Origin: SIG636 sp045592105
Lineage (GTDB): Bacteria > Bacillota > Clostridia > Oscillospirales > CAG-382
DNA length: 5,560 nucleotides
Direction of reading: 5' to 3'
Assembly: GCA_045592105.1 (NCBI GenBank)
Contig: JAZNUB010000030.1
Span: forward strand, 1 to 5,560
The position numbers and the translations under genes are program-made. Of this stretch, positions 1-5,560 are shown piece by piece (positions within the stretch are counted from its first letter, which is position 1; every line of letters begins with the position of its first letter). The notes under the pieces are model-generated. The model worked only from the letters and a program-made list of their open reading frames with translations, was not told the origin of the DNA and made no database searches.

Positions 1-951
1 GGCATCCGCCAAAGCAAAACCTACGGTAATACAACCGTTAATTATATAACGGATGGCAGTAAGATAATAGCAGAAAACCGTAACGGTACGTATATCTACT
101 ATGTTTATGACGAAAAAGGCGCCATAATGGGTATGATGTACAACAACCAGTTGTATACCTACCGTAAAAACCTCCAAGGCGACGTAACTGGTATATATAC
201 CGCAAACGGAAACCTTGTTGTAGAATATACCTATAGCCCCTATGGAGAGGTTTTAAGTGTTACCGGCACCCTTGCAAGCACCATAGGTACAGCCAACCCC
301 TTCCGTTATCGCGGCTACTATTACGATACCGAAACCGGATTTTACTACCTGCAATCTCGCTACTATGACCCCGTTGTAGGATGTTTCCTCAATGCTGATG
401 TGTATGTTTCGACAGGTCAAGGTATTGTTGGTAACAATATGTATGTTTACTGTAACAATGCCCCGATTTATAACATCGACCCTACAGGAGAATGGACGTT
501 TTCAATTGGCTATAATTTTTCCGCATATTTATTTGCTGGGGTATCATTTTCAATTAATTTTTCTATTGACTCTTCTTTTAATATAGCATTGCAAACTTCA
601 AAAGCAAATGTTTTTGAAAATGCATCAGGTGTTGCTATCGGAGTTGCATCTTTAGGACTTTCTGCAACGTATACGTATACAGCTTTGGATACGTTAGAAG
701 ATTTAAATGGCAATTCATTAAATGTTGGTGCTTCCGGGAACATAGCTGGTGTTACTGTTGGAGCTGATGTAATATCTACGTTTGAAGGAACAGATGAATT
801 TGTTGGAGGAAGCGTTTCAGTAGGAGCGAGCGCAGGAACACCAATAGATGTGCATGCTGTTGGAGCTACAACAAATACAGAATTTCAATGCAATATTCTT
901 GAAAAATCAAAAGAGCTTTTGAATAAGTTTGAAAAGAAACTAATTTGGTAG
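1..951 (+). CDS. RHS-repeat polymorphic toxin, C-terminal part (5' end outside window)
   Basis: The frame is open from base 1, so the gene starts upstream of the window; the ATG at 127 is internal. In total 316 residues are visible. Window residues 1-165 are RHS core: YD-type repeats (KNLQGDVTGIY, YSPYGEVLSV), then the RHS-associated core signature (NPFRYRGYYYDTETGF, YYLQSRYYDPVVG) and the closing IDPTGEW motif at bases 475-495. In RHS proteins the core forms a shell around the C-terminal tip, and a DPxG motif near this point is linked to tip release. The 151-residue tip (bases 496-948) is rich in Gly, Ser, Val and Thr in alternating beta-strand-like pattern and ends in a short charged helix (EKSKELLNKFEKK). 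From memory it resembles beta-rich tails on other clostridial RHS proteins, with a DxxxDLNG stretch and a late IDVH; I know of no activity. It has no nuclease or deaminase motif that I recognise. The putative immunity gene follows 20 bases on. Confidence 0.93.
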   Translation, partial: GIRQSKTYGNTTVNYITDGSKIIAENRNGTYIYYVYDEKGAIMGMMYNNQLYTYRKNLQGDVTGIYTANGNLVVEYTYSPYGEVLSVTGTLASTIGTANPFRYRGYYYDTETGFYYLQSRYYDPVVGCFLNADVYVSTGQGIVGNNMYVYCNNAPIYNIDPTGEWTFSIGYNFSAYLFAGVSFSINFSIDSSFNIALQTSKANVFENASGVAIGVASLGLSATYTYTALDTLEDLNGNSLNVGASGNIAGVTVGADVISTFEGTDEFVGGSVSVGASAGTPIDVHAVGATTNTEFQCNILEKSKELLNKFEKKLIW

Positions 952-959
952 TAATAATC

Positions 960-965
960 GAGGTG
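960..965 (+). promoter_or_regulatory. Ribosome binding site deciding the GTG start at 972
   Basis: GAGGTG lies six bases upstream of the GTG at 972, immediately after the RHS stop at 949-951. No ATG is comparably placed, so GTG is the best start. The close linkage suggests co-transcription with the RHS gene. Confidence 0.65.
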
Positions 966-971
966 TATTGA

Positions 972-1469
972 GTGAAGAAATATTGGACAATTGGAAGCAA
1001 ACAATTAATTATACATTGGCTGACATTGCCTACAATTTTGTTTTTGTTACCTGTAGTTGCTATTCCTTTTTCAAATGTCACTATTAAGTTATTTTTTGCT
1101 TTGGTATATTGTGGGTTTATTGTTTTGGTTCGTTTTTTAATTATACCAAATGCTTTTTGTATAAGCAAATTAGATGAATTGACTATCCAAAACAAGAGCT
1201 TAACTATAGCTTGGGAGAAGATAGAAAATATTGAAATCTGCCCGATAAGATTTCGGTATGGAGTAGGTATTTTTAAGAAAGAAGTGGATTTAGATTCTGT
1301 AATTTGTATTGGAAATCCATCTAAACTTGATTTTATTAACCAACAAATTAAAAAAAGCGTCTTTGTACCTATGTCAAGGAAGAATATGCAAGCGTTAAAG
1401 AAATACGGTGGTGGCAAATCAGAAAAGCTTGATGAGGTCTTACAGCAATATTCGTTTTTATATGAATGA
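972..1469 (+). CDS. Two-helix membrane protein, probable immunity protein of the first RHS tip
   Basis: A 165-residue protein starting at GTG behind a GAGGTG site. Residues 16-34 and 36-58 are strongly hydrophobic and form two adjacent transmembrane helices with a very short turn. Residues 60-165 form a soluble, probably cytoplasmic domain with alternating strands (LDELTIQNKSLTIAWEKIEN) that recalls bacterial PH-like domains sitting behind two membrane helices. This fold guess is from pattern only. The gene begins 20 bases after the RHS stop and has lower GC than the core, as is usual for tip-immunity pairs. The role as immunity protein is inferred from position; a membrane location would suit a toxin acting at or through the membrane. 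I do not recognise a named family. Confidence 0.85.
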   Translation: MKKYWTIGSKQLIIHWLTLPTILFLLPVVAIPFSNVTIKLFFALVYCGFIVLVRFLIIPNAFCISKLDELTIQNKSLTIAWEKIENIEICPIRFRYGVGIFKKEVDLDSVICIGNPSKLDFINQQIKKSVFVPMSRKNMQALKKYGGGKSEKLDEVLQQYSFLYE

Positions 1470-1560
1470 TATGCGAAAAATACAGCTATCGCCTTGGGAT
1501 CGCGATGCTAAAGATCCTTATAGGCATTTTAGATCATAACTTGATTAGGAGGAAAAAACA
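1470..1560 (+). other. Intergenic spacer with weak hairpin and a tiny ORF
   Basis: This spacer holds an imperfect hairpin: GCCT at 1491-1494 pairs with AGGC at 1522-1525, and GGATC at 1497-1501 pairs with GATCC at 1513-1517, followed by ATTTT. It could be a weak terminator but the T run is short. A 22-codon frame (ATG 1471 to TAA 1539, peptide beginning MRKIQLSPWDRD) also runs through it without a clear ribosome binding site. A strong AGGAGG at 1547-1552 belongs to the next gene. Confidence 0.3.
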
Positions 1561-2058
1561 ATGGGAATGACACCTTTTAGCGTTTTGTTTGGAGACAACA
1601 TAGAAATGGAATACAAAGGCAAGAAAATCATAAAATTGTTTCGTTTTTGTGAAAAAGGTCGTTTCATTTTAAAATTTGATTATGTTAAATCAAACGCAAA
1701 AAACGATCAGTCCTTGGTTATATTTTTCACAGACTTCAAAGGCAAAATGATGGTAGATGGAAAAGAGATCAAGCCTCACAGTAAATCCTTTCCACAAATA
1801 TCTTTTTGGAAAGGGAAACCCAAACCAACAATATGTTTAGATCTGATTATAGAAAGTGGAAGGATAGCTATTGCTAACCGTGGTCAAAGTGAAGACAGTG
1901 AATTTTACCATTCGTTAGTATTTGGTTGTGCTATGATGCCCGAGCAGATAAGCGAAAACAAATATCGTTTTTATTGCAATGACCACAAAATCAATGACGA
2001 CTTTGATGATTTGATTTTTGATTTAGAGATTACAAAAGTCGGTAATTCTAATGAATAA
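1561..2058 (+). CDS. Uncharacterised soluble protein, possible orphan immunity or cassette protein
   Basis: A 165-residue protein starting at ATG, with AGGAGG at 1547-1552 eight bases upstream, the best ribosome binding site in the window. There is no signal peptide or membrane helix. The sequence is charged and strand-rich: KGRFILKFDYV, DQSLVIFFTDFKGKMMVDG, and a second half with TICLDLIIESGRIAIANRG, ending in an acidic stretch (NDDFDDLIFDLEI). This suggests a small beta-sandwich-like domain, but I recognise no family. It sits 91 bases behind the two-helix membrane gene and before a decayed RHS core piece. Such positions in RHS loci often hold extra immunity genes kept from earlier tips; that role is inference. 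It could equally be an unrelated cargo gene. Confidence 0.82.
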   Translation: MGMTPFSVLFGDNIEMEYKGKKIIKLFRFCEKGRFILKFDYVKSNAKNDQSLVIFFTDFKGKMMVDGKEIKPHSKSFPQISFWKGKPKPTICLDLIIESGRIAIANRGQSEDSEFYHSLVFGCAMMPEQISENKYRFYCNDHKINDDFDDLIFDLEITKVGNSNE

Positions 2059-2143
2059 AATCATTGCAAAGCATTTTTCACAACGCAGGGAATGATTCTT
2101 TGTGTTAGTGAAAGCCACGCCCCCATAAATGTTCCTCGATGAT

Positions 2144-2177
2144 AACAGGGGACGGAATTTTTGTCCCGTCCCCTGTT
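2144..2177. repeat. GGGGACG hairpin at an RHS core breakpoint (copy 1)
   Basis: A perfect 12-base inverted repeat: AACAGGGGACGG at 2144-2155 and its complement at 2166-2177, with a 10-base AT-rich loop. The T-rich stretch is inside the loop, not after the stem, so this is not a standard intrinsic terminator. A related hairpin (3541-3569) sits at the same place before the other RHS core piece. Similar GGGGACGG palindromes occur as dispersed repeats in clostridia, from memory. The block 2059-2143 before it shows nothing I can identify. Confidence 0.75.
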
Positions 2178-2334
2178 GGACAAGCTGTTGTAAAATTCTT
2201 GTGGCGATCTACTTACCAATTACAACGGTACGTCCATAAACTATGATGCAATAGGCAATCCGCTAAATTGGCGCAATGCAACAAATATTGTATGGTATGG
2301 CAGGCAGATGTAGTTATTTACGCAGTACAATAAA
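2178..2334 (+). pseudogene. Decayed RHS core remnant (direct repeat of 3573-3729)
   Basis: In the frame of base 2200 this reads GDLLTNYNGTSINYDAIGNP and continues LNWRNATNIVWYGRQM before a TAG at 2311-2313. This is an internal stretch of RHS core that normally lies well before the RHS-associated core signature. Hand alignment without gaps to 3573-3729 gives about 84% identity. There is a TAA in frame at 2191-2193, a Cys codon where RHS proteins usually have Trp before GDLLTN, and no start codon. The rest of the core and any tip are missing: similarity stops near 2334, about 55 bases before the next gene. It appears to be non-coding debris left by cassette displacement or deletion. Confidence 0.85.
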
Positions 2335-2360
2335 TGGAAACTATAAACTTTGTTACTTTG

Positions 2361-2366
2361 TATACT
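2361..2366 (+). promoter_or_regulatory. Possible -10 element for the secreted-protein gene
   Basis: TATACT at 2361-2366 lies 24 bases before the ATG at 2390, right where RHS similarity has ended. A candidate -35 (TGGAAA at 2335-2340) is 20 bases upstream, longer than ideal. The gene may therefore have its own promoter independent of an RHS gene, which fits an orphan cassette. This is a weak call from motif only. Confidence 0.25.
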
Positions 2367-2389
2367 GTCAATAGAGAGGAGTTATAACG

Positions 2390-3435
2390 ATGAAAAGAAT
2401 TGTACTTTGTTTATTGCTTTTAACAACAATAATTTTTTCAACTTTTGGAGTCGCATTTGCTACGGAAGGGTCAAACAAGAGCATATATGCATCAAAATCA
2501 ACCCAAGAGATTGCGTATCAATCAGTGCAAAAAGAAACTTTTGGTTATTATAAGTTGTTTGAAAGTTTAAAAATAAAAATATTGAAAGAATCAATAACCC
2601 CCGTTTATACTATTGATATGTTTGAATTTGCAAAATCAGGGGTTATGACCTTAAAACTTGACGTAAAGGGTAAATCACCTTCGGAAGAGGACAAAAAACA
2701 AGGCAACGTATATATTGCTAAGTTAATAACAGAGGATGGAGAATATGCCGGCAACATTAAGTTTTATATTGAAGCAGGTGTTGCTTACAGCCTTTTATTC
2801 AAGCCATCAATGGTGGTACAGAAACAATTATTATCAAGTGCAGACTCGCAACTATTTATGGGTAAGTCGCAACAATATATGGCATCTTGCAGTTATGCTG
2901 ACCACGCAGAACGAATTTGCAAAATACTAAGCAAAGACGAATTTGTTTCATCCTCTAATGTAAAATTTGTGAATTGGATTATCTTTATTTCAGAAGTAGT
3001 TGCTTTTTTGTTCAAAACGGAGCGGAACAAATTATTATTCCTGTTGGATATCATAATACACCTTCATCTTCCAACGTTGATCAAATATTAACAACAGAAG
3101 AGATTAAGAGCACTGCACATAAATGGCTAAATAAGCATGAAGAATATTTATCAGCTAAAGAAAAATGGGAAAAAGAGAATCCTGGTGAAGTGTATGAAGT
3201 TTTAGGCTCTCCTAGTGCTGAGGATACAATATACACTTGCGGCACAATCGATAATATTTTAAATATTGCCGAATATTTAGACGAATCGGAATACGTGCTA
3301 AATGCTGAAACCTCTGATAACAAAAATGAAAACAGCTCCGCTTTTTTTAAAAGCTTTAGGGTGTGGCTTGCACTTCTGTGTTTTTGTGTTCTCGCTGTTG
3401 GCGGCTTAATATTTGTCTACGTGCGTCGAAAATGA
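2390..3435 (+). pseudogene. Secreted, C-terminally membrane-anchored protein, split by a one-base frameshift
   Basis: The first part starts at ATG 2390 behind AGAGGAG (2375-2381). It has a clear signal peptide (MKRIVLCLLLL and on, with AFA just before cleavage near residue 24). It stays in frame to about residue 206 (FISEVVAF), then runs out of frame to a stop at 3091. The second part, in the -1 frame, reads VQNGAEQIIIPVGYHNTPSS and ends at 3435. The switch falls in a run of six T (3004-3009); one more T would join both parts as SEVVAFFVQNGAEQ, giving about 348 residues. The joined product would have a signal peptide, an extracellular domain, a charged helical stretch (EEYLSAKEKWEKENPG) and one C-terminal membrane helix ending in RRK, so type I topology. 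I do not recognise the family. It follows a decayed core piece where an immunity gene would sit, so an orphan surface-acting immunity protein is possible. A sequencing error, mutation or slippage at T_TTT_TTG are all open. Confidence 0.8.
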
Positions 3436-3456
3436 ATATTATTTCTGGAGGATTTT

Positions 3457-3516
3457 ATGAAGATGAAACATCTGAGCGGCGCACATTATAGAACGGTTGT
3501 GTTGATTAAAGTATAA
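3457..3516 (+). CDS. 19-residue ORF with strong ribosome binding site, perhaps a truncated gene start
   Basis: ATG 3457 to TAA 3516 encodes a 19-residue peptide (MKMKHLSGAHYRTVVLIKV). GGAGG at 3447-3451 lies five bases upstream, a better site than many full genes have, and the ORF starts 21 bases after the preceding stop, as an operon partner would. It ends shortly before the second RHS hairpin. The simplest reading is the surviving start of a longer gene cut off by the rearrangement that brought in the next cassette. A real small peptide is less likely but not excluded. Confidence 0.35.
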   Translation: MKMKHLSGAHYRTVVLIKV

Positions 3517-3540
3517 CCGCGTAATCATCACCTAAGAACA

Positions 3541-3569
3541 AGGGGACGAGATTTATCCTCCCGTCCCCT
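3541..3569. repeat. GGGGACG hairpin at an RHS core breakpoint (copy 2)
   Basis: AGGGGACG at 3541-3548 pairs with CGTCCCCT at 3562-3569, with two further pairs possible across a small bulge. It has the same core as the hairpin at 2144-2177 and is followed by the same sequence (GGACAAGCTGTTGTAAA), so hairpin and RHS piece share a common history. The loop has diverged. Confidence 0.7.
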
Positions 3570-3572
3570 GTG

Positions 3573-3729
3573 GGACAAGCTGTTGTAAAGTTCTTAGGGC
3601 GATTTGCTAACCAATTACAACGGTACTGCAATAACCTATGACGGAATAGGCAACCCGCTTAATTGGAGAAATTCCACAAGGATTGTATGGTATGGCAGGC
3701 AGATGTCGTTGTTTACCCATGACAACGGT
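3573..3729 (+). repeat. RHS core direct repeat, partner of 2178-2334
   Basis: About 84% identical to 2178-2334 at a fixed offset of 1395 bases. It covers the hairpin-proximal bases and the LLTNYNGTAITYDGIGNPLN coding stretch. Unlike the first copy it lacks the TAG after GRQM and continues open into a full cassette. Both copies have TAA in frame near their start (3586-3588 here). Confidence 0.85.
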
Positions 3730-4842
3730 TTACTAACAAACTACTCATATAATTCGGACGGTATCAGAACCGGCAAGCAATTCGTCGGTGTAAACGGAAA
3801 TATTACCGGCATGGTAAAATATACCCTTGACGGTAATACCATAGTAGCAGAGAACCGTAACGGCACAAACATATATTATACCTACGACGATAAAGGGTCG
3901 ATAATGGGTATGATATATGGCGGCGAAAACTATATATTCTCAAAGAACCTGCAAGGCGATGTTATCGGTATATATAACGTTGACGGGCAGCTCGTTGCTA
4001 AGTATCAGTACAACGCTTTTGGTGAAATAACTGCAATTACCGATGCAAGCGGTAACGATGTTTCCACTAACGCAAGCCATATAGCCAACATCAACCCCTT
4101 CCGTTACAGAAGCTACTACTACGATACAGAGACAGGTTTCTATTATCTACAATCCAGATATTATGACCCTGTTGTTTGTAGAATGTTGAGTTGTGATGCT
4201 CTTGAAGTTATTGCAGCCACTCCAACTGATTTTACAGATAAGAATCTTTTTGCGTACTGCGATAATAATCCTGTTATGCGAAAAGACGATGGCGGAGATT
4301 TTTGGCATATAATAGCCGGAGCCGTCGTTGGCGCGGTTGTCAGTGCTGTATCTACAGCAGTCGAAGCAATTATAGAAGATGGTTTTGATGCTCTCAAATC
4401 TAAGGAGACATGGGAAGACATAGGCATTTCCGCTGCTTTTGGGGCTGCAGGCGGCGCTTTAGCTGCAACGGGTCTGCCTCCGGTGACTCAAGTCTTAGGA
4501 GGGGCAGCACTATCTGCAGGAGAAAACATTATTGAGCAAGGCAGAGAGAAAGGTTTTGATAAAATAGACTACACAGAAGTGGCTGTTAATGCTGCTGTTG
4601 GAGCAGTATCTTCCCGCGGGAATGGTTTAACTAAAGGTACATCAAAACACCTACACAAGATGGGTAATAATCTAGGTCGTTCAATGTTTACATCAAAAAT
4701 TCAAAGGAAGTATTATTTCTCTCAGACCAGAACATTGTTTTATGATAATTTCAAAAAGGATACTTTTACAGATGTAAAACACGAAATATGGAAATTGACA
4801 TATAAAGGCGTAGCAAAAGCCGGTTCTGTTAGCGCAAGCTAA
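3604..4842 (+). CDS. Orphan RHS core fragment with a second C-terminal tip (5'-truncated)
   Basis: An open frame of 412 residues from a TTG at 3604, with no good ribosome binding site. A TAG at 3595-3597 replaces the Trp codon expected before GDLLTN, so this is a displaced 3' cassette and may not be translated as it stands. Residues 1-230 are RHS core: LLTNYNGTAITYDGIGNP, YD repeats, KNLQGDVIGIY, NPFRYRSYYYDTETGF and YYLQSRYYDPVV. The closing motif is RKDDGGDFW (bases 4279-4305) instead of the DPTG of the first RHS gene; DDGG or DEGG variants occur in other clostridial RHS proteins, from memory. The tip (about 178 residues) begins with Gly/Ala-rich hydrophobic helices (AGAVVGAVVSAVSTAVEAI; AAFGAAGGALAATG), a common pre-toxin region. 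It then has a basic segment and an end near YYFSQTRTLFYDNF. I cannot assign an activity to that end. A membrane-protein gene follows 14 bases later. Confidence 0.85.
   Translation: MLTNYNGTAITYDGIGNPLNWRNSTRIVWYGRQMSLFTHDNGLLTNYSYNSDGIRTGKQFVGVNGNITGMVKYTLDGNTIVAENRNGTNIYYTYDDKGSIMGMIYGGENYIFSKNLQGDVIGIYNVDGQLVAKYQYNAFGEITAITDASGNDVSTNASHIANINPFRYRSYYYDTETGFYYLQSRYYDPVVCRMLSCDALEVIAATPTDFTDKNLFAYCDNNPVMRKDDGGDFWHIIAGAVVGAVVSAVSTAVEAIIEDGFDALKSKETWEDIGISAAFGAAGGALAATGLPPVTQVLGGAALSAGENIIEQGREKGFDKIDYTEVAVNAAVGAVSSRGNGLTKGTSKHLHKMGNNLGRSMFTSKIQRKYYFSQTRTLFYDNFKKDTFTDVKHEIWKLTYKGVAKAGSVSAS
3760..4284 (+). repeat. RHS core block homologous to window bases 1-480
   Basis: The protein from GIRTGKQF to the end of the core aligns with that from base 1 (GIRQSKTY onward). 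AENRNGT, KNLQGDV and the YYYDTETGFYYLQSRYYDPVV stretch are nearly identical at protein level, with DNA differing mainly at synonymous sites and a short insertion near NDVSTNAS. It is a natural site for homologous recombination that would exchange the two tips. Confidence 0.8.
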
Positions 4843-4856
4843 TTGATGGAGGGAAT

Positions 4857-5378
4857 ATGGCAAAAAAGAAAAAGAAGAAGCAAATATCTATCAAATATAA
4901 ACTCATTATGACTGTCGGAGTTATATTTGCGCTTGCTCCAATAATCGCCTACGCTGTGATCATTACTGTTTTTGATGCACAAAGTCCCGGGTTTATGATT
5001 CTCGGTTTGATAGGCAGCATTGTCATAATTATACCCATCTTTGGTTTGGCTACGTTGGTCGCGGATATTTCAAAACACAAAAAAATGTATCCAGACGACA
5101 AGAAAGCCTTAAAGGTGATTGTGGTGATGCTTGTTCCTTGCCTGTTACTTATTGGTACAAGTTTAACCTTCCCATTGATACCCGCAATCTACTCAAAAGT
5201 AAACGAAGATGTTTTGTCTTTCTACGCTTTTGGTATATTAACACTTATATTGATGGGGATATGTTACGCCTTTTCACGCGGTGCGATAGATATGGGATTC
5301 CGTCAAGATGGGCTGAGTCTAAGTACTATCAAAAAACTAAAAAAGGCACAAAAAATTATTGGTGGTACGATGCGTTAA
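4857..5378 (+). CDS. Four-helix membrane protein, probable immunity protein of the second RHS tip
   Basis: A 173-residue protein starting at ATG 4857, with GGAGG at 4848-4852 four bases upstream, inside the 14-base gap after the orphan RHS frame. It opens with a run of six Lys (residues 3-8), followed by four hydrophobic segments at about 16-39, 45-69, 85-111 and 119-140. The loop between helices 2 and 3 is Lys-rich (SKHKKMYPDDKKALK), as is the C-terminus (KKLKKAQK). The positive-inside rule puts both ends and that loop in the cytoplasm. There are no catalytic motifs and I do not recognise a named family. The position directly behind a tip, lower GC than the core, and size all fit an immunity protein, and membrane location would suit the hydrophobic tip. 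That pairing is inferred. Confidence 0.85.
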   Translation: MAKKKKKKQISIKYKLIMTVGVIFALAPIIAYAVIITVFDAQSPGFMILGLIGSIVIIIPIFGLATLVADISKHKKMYPDDKKALKVIVVMLVPCLLLIGTSLTFPLIPAIYSKVNEDVLSFYAFGILTLILMGICYAFSRGAIDMGFRQDGLSLSTIKKLKKAQKIIGGTMR

Positions 5379-5420
5379 ATAAAGAATACGGGATGGGGAT
5401 ATTATATCCTTGCAAAATAC

Positions 5421-5560
5421 GGGTATATCCCAAATTTTGTGTAAACTCCAATCGGTGGCGTAAAATAGGGCAGAATATTATTTCTGGGGTGGTGGCATTG
5501 ACACCACCTCTTAATTATAGTATTAACAGAAAATTGAATGTCTGTCAAGGGCAGCGGCTG
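5421..5560. mobile_element. Probable end of an IS256-family element (continues beyond window)
   Basis: Bases 5421-5446 begin GGGTATATCCC and end in TTTTGTGTAAAC. Aligned end to end with the 26-base IS256 terminal repeat as I remember it, the inner TTGTGTAAA and a TCC are shared and length agrees. The remaining bases to 5560 hold no credible plus-strand gene, so the transposase would lie outside the window. The outer boundary at 5421 is a guess; the direct repeat AATACGGG (5385-5392 and 5417-5424) lies next to it. A search for the matching inverted end would decide. Confidence 0.4.
5488..5508. repeat. Small perfect hairpin inside the putative IS end
   Basis: GGTGGTG at 5488-5494 pairs perfectly with CACCACC at 5502-5508 around a seven-base loop. 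It is followed by an AT-rich but not T-only stretch, so terminator function is doubtful in this direction. On the minus strand it overlaps a GAGGTGG that resembles a ribosome binding site, but the ORF behind it has only six codons. Confidence 0.4.

Noticed and set aside
866..1417. 183-codon minus-strand open frame
   Set aside because: It is antisense to the 972-1469 gene, which has a good ribosome binding site and operon position. The antisense product is a low-complexity hydrophobic shadow.
2144..2177. Intrinsic terminator
   Set aside because: The stem is strong but the T-rich stretch is in the loop and no T run follows the stem.
2974..3435. Independent gene starting at TTG 2974
   Set aside because: There is no ribosome binding site, the start lies inside the upstream frame, and the two frames join sensibly at the T run. 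It is better read as the second half of the frameshifted gene.
2144..3729. CRISPR array, because of repeated hairpin-containing units
   Set aside because: There are only two copies, almost 1.4 kb apart, each continuing into RHS coding sequence; there are no spacers or cas genes.
4161..4427. 88-codon minus-strand open frame
   Set aside because: Antisense to the conserved RHS core and tip, with no ribosome binding site or recognisable domain.
5514..5549. Minus-strand TTGACA and TATAAT resembling a promoter out of the IS end
   Set aside because: Spacing between the two boxes is 23 bases; the correctly spaced TAATAC is a poor -10, and only a six-codon ORF follows.
5402..5560. Minus-strand frame open from the window edge for 53 codons, containing IIKRW as in some IS256 transposase ends
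   Set aside because: The frame runs straight through the putative terminal repeat before stopping, and the residues around IIKRW do not fit the rest of a mutator transposase C-terminus.

Overview
The window looks like an accessory region of a low-to-moderate GC Firmicute, probably a gut-type Clostridia member. This rests on the RHS core style (motifs such as NPFRYRGYYYD and YYLQSRYYDP), strong GGAGG-type ribosome binding sites, AT-rich accessory genes and an IS256-like end. The sequence does not fix the species.

It reads as an RHS polymorphic-toxin cassette array on the plus strand. (1) From the left edge to 951 runs the 3' end of an RHS gene: conserved core up to the IDPTGEW motif, then a 151-residue beta-rich tip. 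It is followed 20 bases later by a two-helix membrane protein (972-1469), the likely immunity partner, and then by an unrecognised soluble protein (1561-2058). (2) A GGGGACG/CGTCCCC hairpin (2144-2177) leads into a short decayed piece of RHS core (2178-2334). Next comes a gene for a secreted, C-terminally anchored protein (2390-3435), split by a one-base frameshift in a run of six T, and a 19-codon ORF with a strong ribosome binding site (3457-3516). (3) A second hairpin of the same type (3541-3569) leads into a longer piece of RHS core. This piece stays open through a different tip (to 4842) and is followed 14 bases later by a four-helix membrane protein (4857-5378), again a likely immunity partner. 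(4) The last 140 bases look like the end of an IS256-family element.

The two cassettes downstream of the main RHS gene begin at the same place in the RHS core, next to the same hairpin, and both have stops in frame just upstream. They look like displaced cassettes: one keeps core, tip and immunity gene, the other has lost most of its core and any tip but kept its downstream gene. The inferred use, from what is known of RHS systems, is recombination through the shared core to swap tips, with orphan immunity genes giving protection. No toxin activity could be assigned to either tip.
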